Shown: positions 1 through 6,862 of the stretch, in pieces | Layout of the letters: every line of letters starts with the position of its first letter | Position numbering within the stretch: position 1 is the stretch's first letter | Assembly: GCA_031281765.1 (NCBI GenBank) | Contig: JAITEX010000163.1 | Span: forward strand, 1-8,010 | Reading direction: 5' to 3' | DNA: 8,010 nt | Source of the DNA: Eubacteriales Family XIII. Incertae Sedis bacterium | GTDB taxonomy: Bacteria; Bacillota; Clostridia; Peptostreptococcales; Anaerovoracaceae | Notes under the pieces: model-generated | Databases searched by the model: none | Told to the model about the DNA's origin: nothing | Seen by the model: only the letters and a program-made list of their open reading frames with translations | Made by a program: the position numbers and the translations under genes

Positions 1-53
1 TGCCGTGGGAGCGCACGGACAAGGCGGAATTGCTGTCCGCAGCAGAGTGGTAA
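1..53 (+). CDS. Possible C-terminal end of an upstream gene (partial)
   Basis: The frame beginning at base 3 reads about 16 codons (PWERTDKAELLSAAEW) and ends at TAA 51-53. Most of its third positions are G or C, as in the genes downstream, which is why I prefer it. A second frame, beginning at base 2, is also open and ends at TGA 65-67, but its third positions are less biased. A third frame runs open to TGA 130-132 with an Arg-rich, unprotein-like composition. The fragment is too short to identify a family. If real, the upstream gene points the same way as secA and ends about 93 nt before it. Confidence 0.3.
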   Translation, partial: PWERTDKAELLSAAEW

Positions 54-103
54 AGGAAAAAATTTGACGCAAAGACAGCGGCGTCGGGGAAAACGGAACA
101 ATA

Positions 104-113
104 GACATATGTC
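104..113. repeat. Perfect 10-bp palindrome in the secA leader
   Basis: GACATATGTC reads identically on both strands. It extends to 14 bp (102-115) with one mismatched pair. It lies 33 nt upstream of the secA start and contains the ATG of a possible micro-ORF. It could be an operator half-site pair or chance. No recognisable regulator site is matched and no clear -35/-10 promoter pair is visible beside it. Confidence 0.25.
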
Positions 114-130
114 AAGAAGAATACTTGACT

Positions 131-139
131 GAGGAAAGG
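131..139 (+). promoter_or_regulatory. Ribosome binding site of secA
   Basis: The purine run GAGGAAAGG lies 7 nt before ATG 147. It supports that start over the nearby in-frame ATG at 156, which would be too far away. Confidence 0.7.
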
Positions 140-146
140 CATAACA

Positions 147-2918
147 ATGGGTTTTATGGAGAAGATACTTCCCGACCTGAACAAACGGGAAGTGAACAAA
201 ATATCAAAGATCGCAGACCGCGTCATGGCGTACGAGGACGAAATCCAGGCGTTGACCGACGAGCAGCTGCGCGAAAAGACCGCGGAATTTAAATTGCGCG
301 TACAGGAAGGGGCGGAACTCGACGATATTCTGCCGGAAGCGTTCGCCGTGTGCCGCGAGGCCGCGTGGCGCAGCCTCGGCATGAAGCATTTTTATGTGCA
401 GGTCATCGGCGGCATCGCCCTCCATCAGGGGCGCATTGCGGAGATGAAAACCGGCGAAGGGAAAACGTTAGTCGCGACGCTTGCCGCCTATCTGAACGCG
501 CTGTCCGGCAAGGGCGTACACGTCGTCACGGTCAACGATTACTTAGCCAAGCGCGATATGGAGTGGATGGGCAAGCTCTATACCTTCCTCGGCCTTGAGG
601 TCGGCTGCGTCATACACGGTATCACATCCGGGGAACGCAAGGCATCCTACCGCGCGGACATCACCTATGGCACGAACAACGAATTTGGTTTCGATTACCT
701 GCGCGACAATATGGTCATCTACGAAGAGGAACTGATGCAGCGCGACCTGAATTTCGCGATTGTCGACGAAGTGGACAGCATCCTTATCGACGAGGCGCGG
801 ACGCCGCTCATTATTTCGGGCGCGGGCGACAAATCGACGGATATGTACCAGACGGCGGACCGGTTCGTCGCGGGCCTGCGTAAGGGCGAGGACGACGATT
901 ATACGGTGAACGAGAAGGACAAGACCGTGTCGCTGACGGAAGCCGGCATCCTCAAGATAGAAAAACATTTCGGCATCGAAAACTTTTCCGACCCCGAGAA
1001 TATGGAATTGAACCATCATATCCATCAGGCTTTGAAGGCGCGTAATATTATGCAGCGCGACGTGGACTACGTCATCAAGGACGGGGAAATCATCATTGTC
1101 GACGAGTTTACGGGCCGCCTTATGTTCGGACGTCGGTACAGCGAGGGGCTGCATCAGGCTATCGAGGCGAAGGAGAACCTGAAAGTCAAACAGGAATCAA
1201 AGACGCTTGCGACCATCACGATCCAAAATTATTTCCGTATGTACGGGAAGCTCGCGGGCATGACGGGTACGGCCAAGACCGAGGAATCGGAATTTCTCGA
1301 TATTTACAATATGAACGTCGTCGAGATACCGACAAACAAGCCGGTGGTCAGGGACGACATGCAGGATTCAATTTACTCGACGGAACGCGGCAAGTTCTCC
1401 GCAATAGTGGAAGACATCGTGGAAACATACAAGACGGGCCAGCCCGTCCTCGTCGGCACCATCTCCATCGAAAAGTCGGAGGCCATCAGCGACCTGCTCA
1501 CGAAGCGCGGCGTCAAGCATAATGTTTTGAACGCGAAGCAGCACGAGAAGGAGGCGCAGATCGTTGCCGAAGCCGGTCGGCTCGGCATGGTCACGATAGC
1601 GACAAACATGGCCGGCCGCGGCACCGATATTATTCTCGGCGGAAACCCGGATTTCGAGGCGAAACACGAGATGAAAAAGAGCGGGCTTTCGGATGAGATG
1701 ATTTCGCTTGCGTCGAGCTTCGTCCCGCTGAATACGGACGAGGAACGAAACGCGCGCGAAATGTATACGCGGCTGAATACGAAGTACAAGGAAGAACGCG
1801 CGGAAGAGCAGCGCAAGGTCGTGGAACTCGGCGGCCTGCATATCATAGGCTCCGAGCGGCATGAATCGCGGCGTATCGACAACCAGTTGCGCGGCCGGTC
1901 CGGGCGCCAGGGCGACCCGGGTAGCACGCAGTTCTTCATTTCAATGGAAGATGAACTCCTGCGCCTGTTCGGCGGGGAGCGTATGCAGTCGATAGTCGAA
2001 CGGCTTGGCGTGGAAGAGGGGCAACCCATTGAGGCCGGTATGCTGACGCGTTCCATCGAAAACGCGCAGAAGAAAGTCGAAGGGCGCAATTTCTCGACGC
2101 GGAAATACGTGCTCCAATACGATAACGTCATGAACAAGCAGCGCGAAATTATCTACGGGGACCGCCGCCGCGTACTTATCGGCGAGGATATGAAAGACCG
2201 TATCCTCGCGATGTGCGAAGATCTGGTGGATGAAGCGGTGAACAATGCCGTAATGGGTTCGAAGTATGCGGAGGATTGGGACTTCGAAAACCTCGGGCGC
2301 GCTATCAGGAATCTGTGCCGCGCCTTCCCGGGATTGAAATATACAGCGGAGGAAACGGAAAGCCTGACACCCGGGATGTTGAAAGAGGACATCTACGGTG
2401 AGCTGAACAAGATATACGAAGCGAAAGAGGAAGAGATTTCGTCGCCGATCATGCGGGACCTTGAACGCATGGTGCTTTTGCGCGTTATCGACAGTAAGTG
2501 GATGGATCATATCGACGCGATGGACCAGCTGCGTTCGGGCATAGGGCTTCGCGCCATTGGGCAGCAGGACCCGGCCACGGCCTATGCGCAGGAAGGCTTT
2601 GATATGTTCGAGCTGATGACGCAATCCATCAAAGAGGATACGGTCGCGTTCTGCTTCAATGCGACGGTCGAAACGAAAACGGAACGCAAGCAGGTGCTAA
2701 AGGGCGACAAAGAGGTAAAGGACGACGACGTGGGGCATTATCTCGGCGAATCGGCGTCGGGGCTCTTCGGCGGGGAAGGGCCCGCGGAGACAGCGGTTCC
2801 CGAACGCGAACAGCGGCAGGAAACCGTACGCCGCGATGGCGCGAAGATCGGCCGGAACGATCCCTGCCCCTGCGGAAGCGGAAAGAAGTACAAGAATTGT
2901 TGCGGGAAAAACGCGTAA
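147..2918 (+). CDS. secA: Protein translocase ATPase subunit SecA
   Basis: SecA is the ATP-driven motor that pushes unfolded preproteins through the SecYEG channel at the inner face of the cytoplasmic membrane. The 923-residue product is full length for the family. Visible landmarks are the Walker A region MKTGEGKT (residues 100-107), the DEAD-like Walker B box VDEVDS (206-211), DEARTPLIISG (215-225), the preprotein cross-linking region after about 226, MTGTAKTEE (372-380) and the second nucleotide-binding domain motifs TNMAGRGTDI (486-495) and LRGRSGRQGDPGS (581-593). The scaffold and wing regions follow. A variable linker (about 865-900) leads to a SEC-C zinc tail with Cys907, Cys909, Cys918 and Cys919, which in characterised SecA binds zinc and contacts SecB and lipids. 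About 55 charged residues at 505-560 within the second motor domain look like the longer insert common in non-proteobacterial SecA. The start is set by the purine-rich site at 131-139 and by the typical MGF-EKI N-terminus. It is the first clear gene of the cluster; prfB follows after 31 nt, a neighbour pair also known from Bacillus. Confidence 0.98.
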   Translation: MGFMEKILPDLNKREVNKISKIADRVMAYEDEIQALTDEQLREKTAEFKLRVQEGAELDDILPEAFAVCREAAWRSLGMKHFYVQVIGGIALHQGRIAEMKTGEGKTLVATLAAYLNALSGKGVHVVTVNDYLAKRDMEWMGKLYTFLGLEVGCVIHGITSGERKASYRADITYGTNNEFGFDYLRDNMVIYEEELMQRDLNFAIVDEVDSILIDEARTPLIISGAGDKSTDMYQTADRFVAGLRKGEDDDYTVNEKDKTVSLTEAGILKIEKHFGIENFSDPENMELNHHIHQALKARNIMQRDVDYVIKDGEIIIVDEFTGRLMFGRRYSEGLHQAIEAKENLKVKQESKTLATITIQNYFRMYGKLAGMTGTAKTEESEFLDIYNMNVVEIPTNKPVVRDDMQDSIYSTERGKFSAIVEDIVETYKTGQPVLVGTISIEKSEAISDLLTKRGVKHNVLNAKQHEKEAQIVAEAGRLGMVTIATNMAGRGTDIILGGNPDFEAKHEMKKSGLSDEMISLASSFVPLNTDEERNAREMYTRLNTKYKEERAEEQRKVVELGGLHIIGSERHESRRIDNQLRGRSGRQGDPGSTQFFISMEDELLRLFGGERMQSIVERLGVEEGQPIEAGMLTRSIENAQKKVEGRNFSTRKYVLQYDNVMNKQREIIYGDRRRVLIGEDMKDRILAMCEDLVDEAVNNAVMGSKYAEDWDFENLGRAIRNLCRAFPGLKYTAEETESLTPGMLKEDIYGELNKIYEAKEEEISSPIMRDLERMVLLRVIDSKWMDHIDAMDQLRSGIGLRAIGQQDPATAYAQEGFDMFELMTQSIKEDTVAFCFNATVETKTERKQVLKGDKEVKDDDVGHYLGESASGLFGGEGPAETAVPEREQRQETVRRDGAKIGRNDPCPCGSGKKYKNCCGKNA

Positions 2919-2949
2919 ATGGAAAGAAGATTTTGTCAATAAAGTTTAT

Positions 2950-4059
2950 ATGTTGGAATTAGATCAAATAAAATATGAATTGGATGACGCAAGGGCGGCG
3001 CTGAACGAACTGAAGGCGGCGCTCGGTTATGACGCGCTCGCGGAGCGGCTCGCGTCTATTACCGCCGAGAGTGAGCGCGAGGGTTTCTGGGATGACCACG
3101 AAGCCGCCCAGAAACTGCTGAAAGAGCGCAAAGTCGTCGAAGATAAGAAAACCGGCTATGACCGTCTCGAAACGGCGTTTGCTGACATCGAGGTGATGAT
3201 AGAGCTTGCGGAGGAAGAGGATGACGCTTCGCTCGCGCCGGACATCCAGGCGGACTACGACACATGGAAAGCTGACATTGACGCACTGCGTGTCCGGGTG
3301 CTGCTCGACGGCGAGTATGACCTGAACAACTGCTATGTCGAAATCAACGCGGGGGCGGGCGGCACAGACGCGCAGGACTGGGCGGAAATGCTGCTGCGTA
3401 TGTATTTAAGATGGGCCGAGCGCCGCGGGTACAAGACGAAGATGCTCGATTTGCAGGACGATACGGTCGCCGGCATCAAGAGCGCGCGGTTTTCGGTCGA
3501 GGGCGAGTATGCCTACGGCTATCTGAAAAACGAACAGGGCGTACACCGCATCGTCCGGATCTCCCCGTTTGACAGCTCGGCGCGCCGGCATACCTCGTTT
3601 GCGTCGGTGGCCGTGACCCCGGAGATAGACGATGATATCAATATAGAGATAGACCCCGACGATATCCGTATCGATACCTACCGGTCGAGCGGAGCGGGCG
3701 GCCAGCACGTCAACAAGACGGACAGCGCCATACGCATTACGCACCTGCCGACGAATATCGTCGTCACCTGCCAAAACGAACGCTCGCAGCATCAGAACCG
3801 CGACGTCGCAATGAAGGCTTTGAAATCGAAACTCTATGAGCTTGCGCGGCGGGAGCAGAAAGAGAACTTGGACGAGCTGAAAGGCGATTACGGGCAGATA
3901 GCGTGGGGTAGCCAGATACGTTCCTATGTGTTCCACCCCTATTCACTCGTAAAGGACCACCGGACAAACGCCGAAAACGGAAACGTGCAGGCCGTGATGG
4001 ATGGCGACATAGACATCTTCATAAATGAAAAGCTGAAACAGAAAGATGAGTCCCGATAA
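2950..4059 (+). CDS. prfB: Peptide chain release factor 2 (RF2), frameshift-free form
   Basis: RF2 recognises UGA and UAA stop codons in the ribosomal A site and triggers hydrolysis of peptidyl-tRNA. From ATG 2950 the product is 369 residues, close to the 365 of E. coli RF2. The N-terminal helical domain covers about residues 1-110. The stop-codon tripeptide SPF is at 205-207 and the catalytic GGQ is at 250-252, inside SSGAGGQHVNKTDSAIR. Residue 246 is Ser, where E. coli K-12 has the unusual Thr. The frame is open upstream to 2836 inside secA, but those codons do not resemble RF2, so ATG 2950 is chosen: MLELDQIKYEL matches the family N-terminus. The nearest purine run (GGAAAGAAG, 2921-2929) is 20 nt away, which is far for an SD, so the start may depend on coupling to secA or on the AT-rich, unstructured context. 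The classical +1 frameshift is absent: the whole gene is in one frame. Its end overlaps the next gene by 14 nt. Confidence 0.96.
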   Translation: MLELDQIKYELDDARAALNELKAALGYDALAERLASITAESEREGFWDDHEAAQKLLKERKVVEDKKTGYDRLETAFADIEVMIELAEEEDDASLAPDIQADYDTWKADIDALRVRVLLDGEYDLNNCYVEINAGAGGTDAQDWAEMLLRMYLRWAERRGYKTKMLDLQDDTVAGIKSARFSVEGEYAYGYLKNEQGVHRIVRISPFDSSARRHTSFASVAVTPEIDDDINIEIDPDDIRIDTYRSSGAGGQHVNKTDSAIRITHLPTNIVVTCQNERSQHQNRDVAMKALKSKLYELARREQKENLDELKGDYGQIAWGSQIRSYVFHPYSLVKDHRTNAENGNVQAVMDGDIDIFINEKLKQKDESR

Positions 4060-4765
4060 ATTGCCTCAGAATATAGATACGGCGCTGTTTGATTTTGACG
4101 GCACCATTATGAATACGAACGACGTAATACTTGCATCGTGGCGGCATGCTTTCAAAGAATTGCTCGGCGCCGAACCTGATGAAAAAGCTGTGCTTGACAC
4201 ATTCGGAGAGCCGATAGACGATTGCGTGTCAAAACTTTTCCCTGACAGCGATCCCGAAGAAGTAAAGCGCGTATATCGCGACTATCAGTTTGCTCACTAC
4301 GAGGAAAAGATACATCTCTTTCCGGGAATATATGAGCTGATGGAGACTCTGCACAATGCAGGCATACGAACCGGCGTCGTGACAAACCGCCTGCGGAACT
4401 CAACGGTGCGCGGGCTTGAACTCTTTGGTCTTGACGCCTTTATCGACATAGTTGTCGCTTTCGACGACGCGGAAGAGGAAAACCTGAACGCAAAACCCGA
4501 GCCGGACGCGGTACTGTACGCGGTGGAGAAGCTCGGCTCAAGACCCGAAAGAAGCCTGCTTGTCGGCGACACGCTGAATGATATTATCAGCGGCAACCGC
4601 GCGGGCGTGACGACGGTACGGGTCGCGTGGGCCATAGCCGAAGACGGCGCGCATGATACGGAAGCGGATGAAGCCGCTCCGGACTTCTTGATTCATAAGT
4701 CAAGCGAATTGCTTGATATTATAGGTATGACAAGGAAGGGAGATGGGAACTTCAAAAAAGAATAA
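4046..4765 (+). CDS. HAD-superfamily phosphatase, PpaX/phosphoglycolate-phosphatase type
   Basis: This 239-residue protein carries all four haloacid dehalogenase motifs. Motif I is DFDGT (16-20, nucleophile Asp16 and acid Asp18). Motif II is Thr113 in VVTNRLRNST. Motif III is Lys150 in AKPEPD. Motif IV is GDTLND (174-179, metal-binding Asp175 and Asp179). A helical cap occupies about residues 24-95, giving a subfamily I arrangement. The stretches STVRGLELFGLDAFIDIVV and the NTND/ASW region resemble the pyrophosphatase PpaX of Bacillus, which hydrolyses pyrophosphate made by HPr kinase/phosphorylase. Phosphoglycolate phosphatase is an equally reasonable name, and the substrate cannot be decided from motifs. 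The ATG lies within the end of prfB (14-nt overlap) with only a weak purine run before it, so translational coupling to prfB is likely. An in-frame TTG at 4061 is an alternative start. The C-terminal 30 residues are acidic and then Lys-rich and look poorly conserved. Third positions are slightly less GC-rich than in secA. Confidence 0.88.
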   Translation: MSPDKLPQNIDTALFDFDGTIMNTNDVILASWRHAFKELLGAEPDEKAVLDTFGEPIDDCVSKLFPDSDPEEVKRVYRDYQFAHYEEKIHLFPGIYELMETLHNAGIRTGVVTNRLRNSTVRGLELFGLDAFIDIVVAFDDAEEENLNAKPEPDAVLYAVEKLGSRPERSLLVGDTLNDIISGNRAGVTTVRVAWAIAEDGAHDTEADEAAPDFLIHKSSELLDIIGMTRKGDGNFKKE

Positions 4766-4788
4766 TCGGTATAGGAAACAGGATTTTT

Positions 4789-4793
4789 GGAGG
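4789..4793 (+). promoter_or_regulatory. Ribosome binding site of the saccharopine-dehydrogenase-like gene
   Basis: GGAGG, followed by AAA, lies 9 nt before ATG 4803. It decides the start: the same frame opens earlier at ATG 4743 inside the HAD gene, but that start has no such site and would add 20 Lys/Arg-rich residues before the Rossmann fold. Confidence 0.8.
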
Positions 4794-4802
4794 AAACATA
4801 TC

Positions 4803-6023
4803 ATGGGAAAGACACTACTTATTCTGGGCGTGGGCGCTCAGGGCTCGACCGTCGCGAAACGCATGGACGAAGAACCGGGTGTAGAAAAAATCATATGCGC
4901 GGACTTTGACGAAAAAGCTGTAGCGTCGATAGTCGGGGAACTGACGAAGGCCGTCGGCGCGAAGGTAGACGCGTCGGACAAAGGCAGCATTATAGCCGCC
5001 GCGCGCGGCGCTGACCTTATCGTAAACGGGTTGCCGCTCAGGTGGCATGGAAATGTCCTTGACGCCGCTCTCGAGGTCGGCGCGGACTACCAGGACTTCG
5101 CGGCGACGGACGCGCTTGCCGAAGATTGGATAGACAGCATTCGCGTACTCTATGACGTATACGGGCCGAAGTTCGCCGCGGCCGGGCATACGGCCGTCAT
5201 CGGCACGGGTTCCGCGCCGGGCCTGATCTGCGCCGCGACGCGGAGAGCCGTCCGTGAACTCGACAGCTGCGATACGATTTACAATATTGTCTATGAGGGC
5301 GTTGAAGCAAAGCGCTTCCTGCCGTTCTGGTGGTCGCCGGTGACGGCGCTTTCCGATATGAGCGAAGAAGCGTATGCCGTCGTGGATGGCGAGCTTGTAC
5401 GGACGCCGGCTTTCGGCCTGCCGATACAGCGCGAATACGGCTATATGGGCACGGGCCCCGTGACACTCGGTGAACATTGCCATGACGAGCCCGTACATTA
5501 TTGGTTCAACAGGGACGCCTGGTTCAAGGGAGCGAAGAATATCTGGTTCAAATATGGTGGGGCGGGATTTGAATTTGCGAAACCGCTCTACCGCGCGGGC
5601 CTGCTATCAAAGACGCCGGAGCGGATAGGCGACGTCAGCGTCGCGCCTTTTGACGTCGTGTTGGCCCATGTGCCGCCGGCGCCGAAGTACCACGATGAAA
5701 TCAAGGAGATACTTGACGAGGGCCTCGTGTCGGATACGGGCTGTATGGTCGTTGAAGCCTCCGGCAAAAAGGACGGCAGGGACGTACTCGTTACCGTCCA
5801 TGTGATGGCGCCGGGGCTTGAAGATTCGTTCAAACTTTCGGGCCTTACCGCGGAGATGTATCTGACGGGTCAGGGCGGCGCGCTGTTTACAAAGATGTTT
5901 GTAACGGATATGTTTACGCAGCGGGGTCTTATCAGCTCGGATATGCTGACGGACGAACAGGTGGACTATTATTTCGAGGAAGCCGCGAAGCTCGGCATTA
6001 CGCTCGAAATAAGTGTCAAGTAG
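4803..6023 (+). CDS. Saccharopine dehydrogenase family oxidoreductase, substrate unknown
   Basis: The 406-residue product begins with a Rossmann fold: MGKTLLILGVGAQGSTVAKR contains GxGxxG at residues 9-14, and an acidic residue ends the second strand (Asp34 in ICADFD). That pattern usually favours NAD(H) over NADP(H). The segment GTGSAPGL (134-141) matches the conserved G-APG turn that opens the substrate domain in saccharopine reductase, lysine 6-dehydrogenase and related enzymes. The C-terminal stretch TAEMYLTGQGGALFTKM, followed by a G-hydrophobic-x-S turn (353-380), resembles the closing part of the family fold. Family members oxidise or form secondary amines or act on amino acids at a NAD(P)-linked C-N centre. 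No lysine, polyamine or opine pathway gene is next to it, so the reaction is not assignable. It is probably cytosolic, with no signal peptide or membrane segment. It follows the HAD gene after 37 nt with its own strong SD, and the thioesterase follows it after 53 nt. Confidence 0.85.
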   Translation: MGKTLLILGVGAQGSTVAKRMDEEPGVEKIICADFDEKAVASIVGELTKAVGAKVDASDKGSIIAAARGADLIVNGLPLRWHGNVLDAALEVGADYQDFAATDALAEDWIDSIRVLYDVYGPKFAAAGHTAVIGTGSAPGLICAATRRAVRELDSCDTIYNIVYEGVEAKRFLPFWWSPVTALSDMSEEAYAVVDGELVRTPAFGLPIQREYGYMGTGPVTLGEHCHDEPVHYWFNRDAWFKGAKNIWFKYGGAGFEFAKPLYRAGLLSKTPERIGDVSVAPFDVVLAHVPPAPKYHDEIKEILDEGLVSDTGCMVVEASGKKDGRDVLVTVHVMAPGLEDSFKLSGLTAEMYLTGQGGALFTKMFVTDMFTQRGLISSDMLTDEQVDYYFEEAAKLGITLEISVK

Positions 6024-6062
6024 AAATTTTGATGCAATACTGAAGATGGCATGAGTGGCGCC

Positions 6063-6067
6063 GGAGA
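6063..6067 (+). promoter_or_regulatory. Ribosome binding site of the thioesterase gene
   Basis: GGAGA lies 9 nt before ATG 6077 but directly abuts the in-frame ATG 6068, so it favours 6077 as the start. ATG 6089, preceded by GGAAGA, remains possible. Confidence 0.55.
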
Positions 6068-6076
6068 ATGACGACA

Positions 6077-6862
6077 ATGGAAGATAACATGAGGCCGATG
6101 AAGCCGGTCGGCAGGTACAAAACAGCATATACTATCCCGAACAGGGATGTGGACTTCATGAAGCGGCTGCGTCCCGGCGCCATGTTCGGCTATTTTCAGG
6201 ATATTGCAAGCCTTCACTCCGAAAACATCGGGACGGGCGTAGCGCGTCTCGCAAACGATTTCGGCGTCGCGTGGGTGCTGATGCGTATGCGCGTAGACAT
6301 TCTGCGGACGCCGATGCTCTATGAGGAAATCACGCTCGCGACCTGGCCGATGGTGGACAGCAGGATTCTCTACGACAGGGATTTTACGCTTGCGGACGCG
6401 TCCGGCGAGGTCATTGTGCGCGGCTCGTCCGCGTGGATACTGATGGATCTCGAAAAGCGCGAAATAGTGAAGGAAAAGCTCTTTGACTATCTGACGGCTG
6501 ACTTCCCGAGCGAGCGGGCGCTTACGGAAAAACCCGGGCGTGTCCGCATGCCGTCCTCCGGCAAAAAAATATTTGACCGTTCCGTCACCTACAGCGATAC
6601 GGATTACAACGGCCATATGAACAATACGAAGTACATCGACGTCATGATGGACAGCATCGGCATGGATACGCTGAGGGAGTCCACGCCCGCGTCTATCGAG
6701 GTGAATTATTCGCGGGAGATTCGCCCCGGCGAAACCCTGACGCTCTATAAGGACGATTCCCTGTTCGAAACCGGGCGCGCGATATATGCGGACGTGCGCG
6801 GGGCGGGAAATGAGAATCTGTTTACGGGGAAAATAGTCCTGCGAAACAGCGAGAGCGGCTAA
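6077..6862 (+). CDS. Acyl-ACP thioesterase (FatA/FatB-like, double hot-dog fold)
   Basis: The enzyme hydrolyses acyl-acyl carrier protein to free fatty acid and ACP in the cytosol. The 261-residue product has the size of bacterial members of this family and a two-hot-dog layout. The first repeat contains RDVDFMKRLRPGAMFGYFQD (about 23-42 from this start) and the helix SLHSENIG. The second contains YSDTDYNGHMNNTKY, with Asp176, Asn178 and His180 matching the D-x-N-x-H catalytic set of plant FatB. Glu214 in YSREIRPGE aligns with the catalytic Glu of the plant YRRECGRD motif. The neighbouring plant Cys is Ile here, in line with later work that the Cys is not essential. The frame opens at ATG 6068, but SD spacing favours 6077; the extra residues carry no family signal. 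In bacteria the enzyme may set membrane acyl composition or release free fatty acids, and chain-length preference cannot be read from sequence. The TAA overlaps the stop of the convergent gene. Confidence 0.9.
   Translation: MEDNMRPMKPVGRYKTAYTIPNRDVDFMKRLRPGAMFGYFQDIASLHSENIGTGVARLANDFGVAWVLMRMRVDILRTPMLYEEITLATWPMVDSRILYDRDFTLADASGEVIVRGSSAWILMDLEKREIVKEKLFDYLTADFPSERALTEKPGRVRMPSSGKKIFDRSVTYSDTDYNGHMNNTKYIDVMMDSIGMDTLRESTPASIEVNYSREIRPGETLTLYKDDSLFETGRAIYADVRGAGNENLFTGKIVLRNSESG

Noticed and set aside
64..69. TTGACG as a -35 box for secA
   Set aside because: No acceptable -10 hexamer lies 16-18 nt downstream; the same holds for TTGACT at 125-130, whose -10 would fall inside secA.
1..132. 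Frame-1 open stretch ending at TGA 130 as a SecM-like regulator
   Set aside because: No signal peptide or arrest motif; Arg/Asn/Gln-rich translation with unbiased third positions looks non-coding.
543..1154. 203-codon open frame on the minus strand inside secA
   Set aside because: It lies wholly opposite a confidently identified SecA, its translation shows no domain, and long antisense frames are expected in GC-biased coding DNA.
1373..2137. 254-codon open frame on the minus strand inside secA
   Set aside because: Ser/Arg-rich composition without motifs, wholly opposite SecA motor domains; a shadow of codon bias.
1941..2624. 227-codon minus-strand open frame inside secA
   Set aside because: No family signature, no RBS argument, and it overlaps another antisense frame as well as secA.
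2836..2949. Upstream extension of prfB into the secA coding region
   Set aside because: The 38 added residues do not resemble RF2 and coincide with the SecA zinc tail in another frame; from ATG 2950 the GGQ falls at 250-252 as in E. coli.
3027..3033. TTATGAC as a disguised frameshift site in prfB
   Set aside because: TGA at 3030-3032 is out of frame, and the frame that would read it has no start codon between the TAA at 2940 and this point.
4815..5498. 227-codon minus-strand open frame opposite the dehydrogenase gene
   Set aside because: Antisense to a clear Rossmann-fold gene and lacking any recognisable motif.
5969..6616. 215-codon minus-strand open frame opposite the thioesterase
   Set aside because: Spans the gap and the well-supported thioesterase; translation is His/Arg-rich and motif-free.
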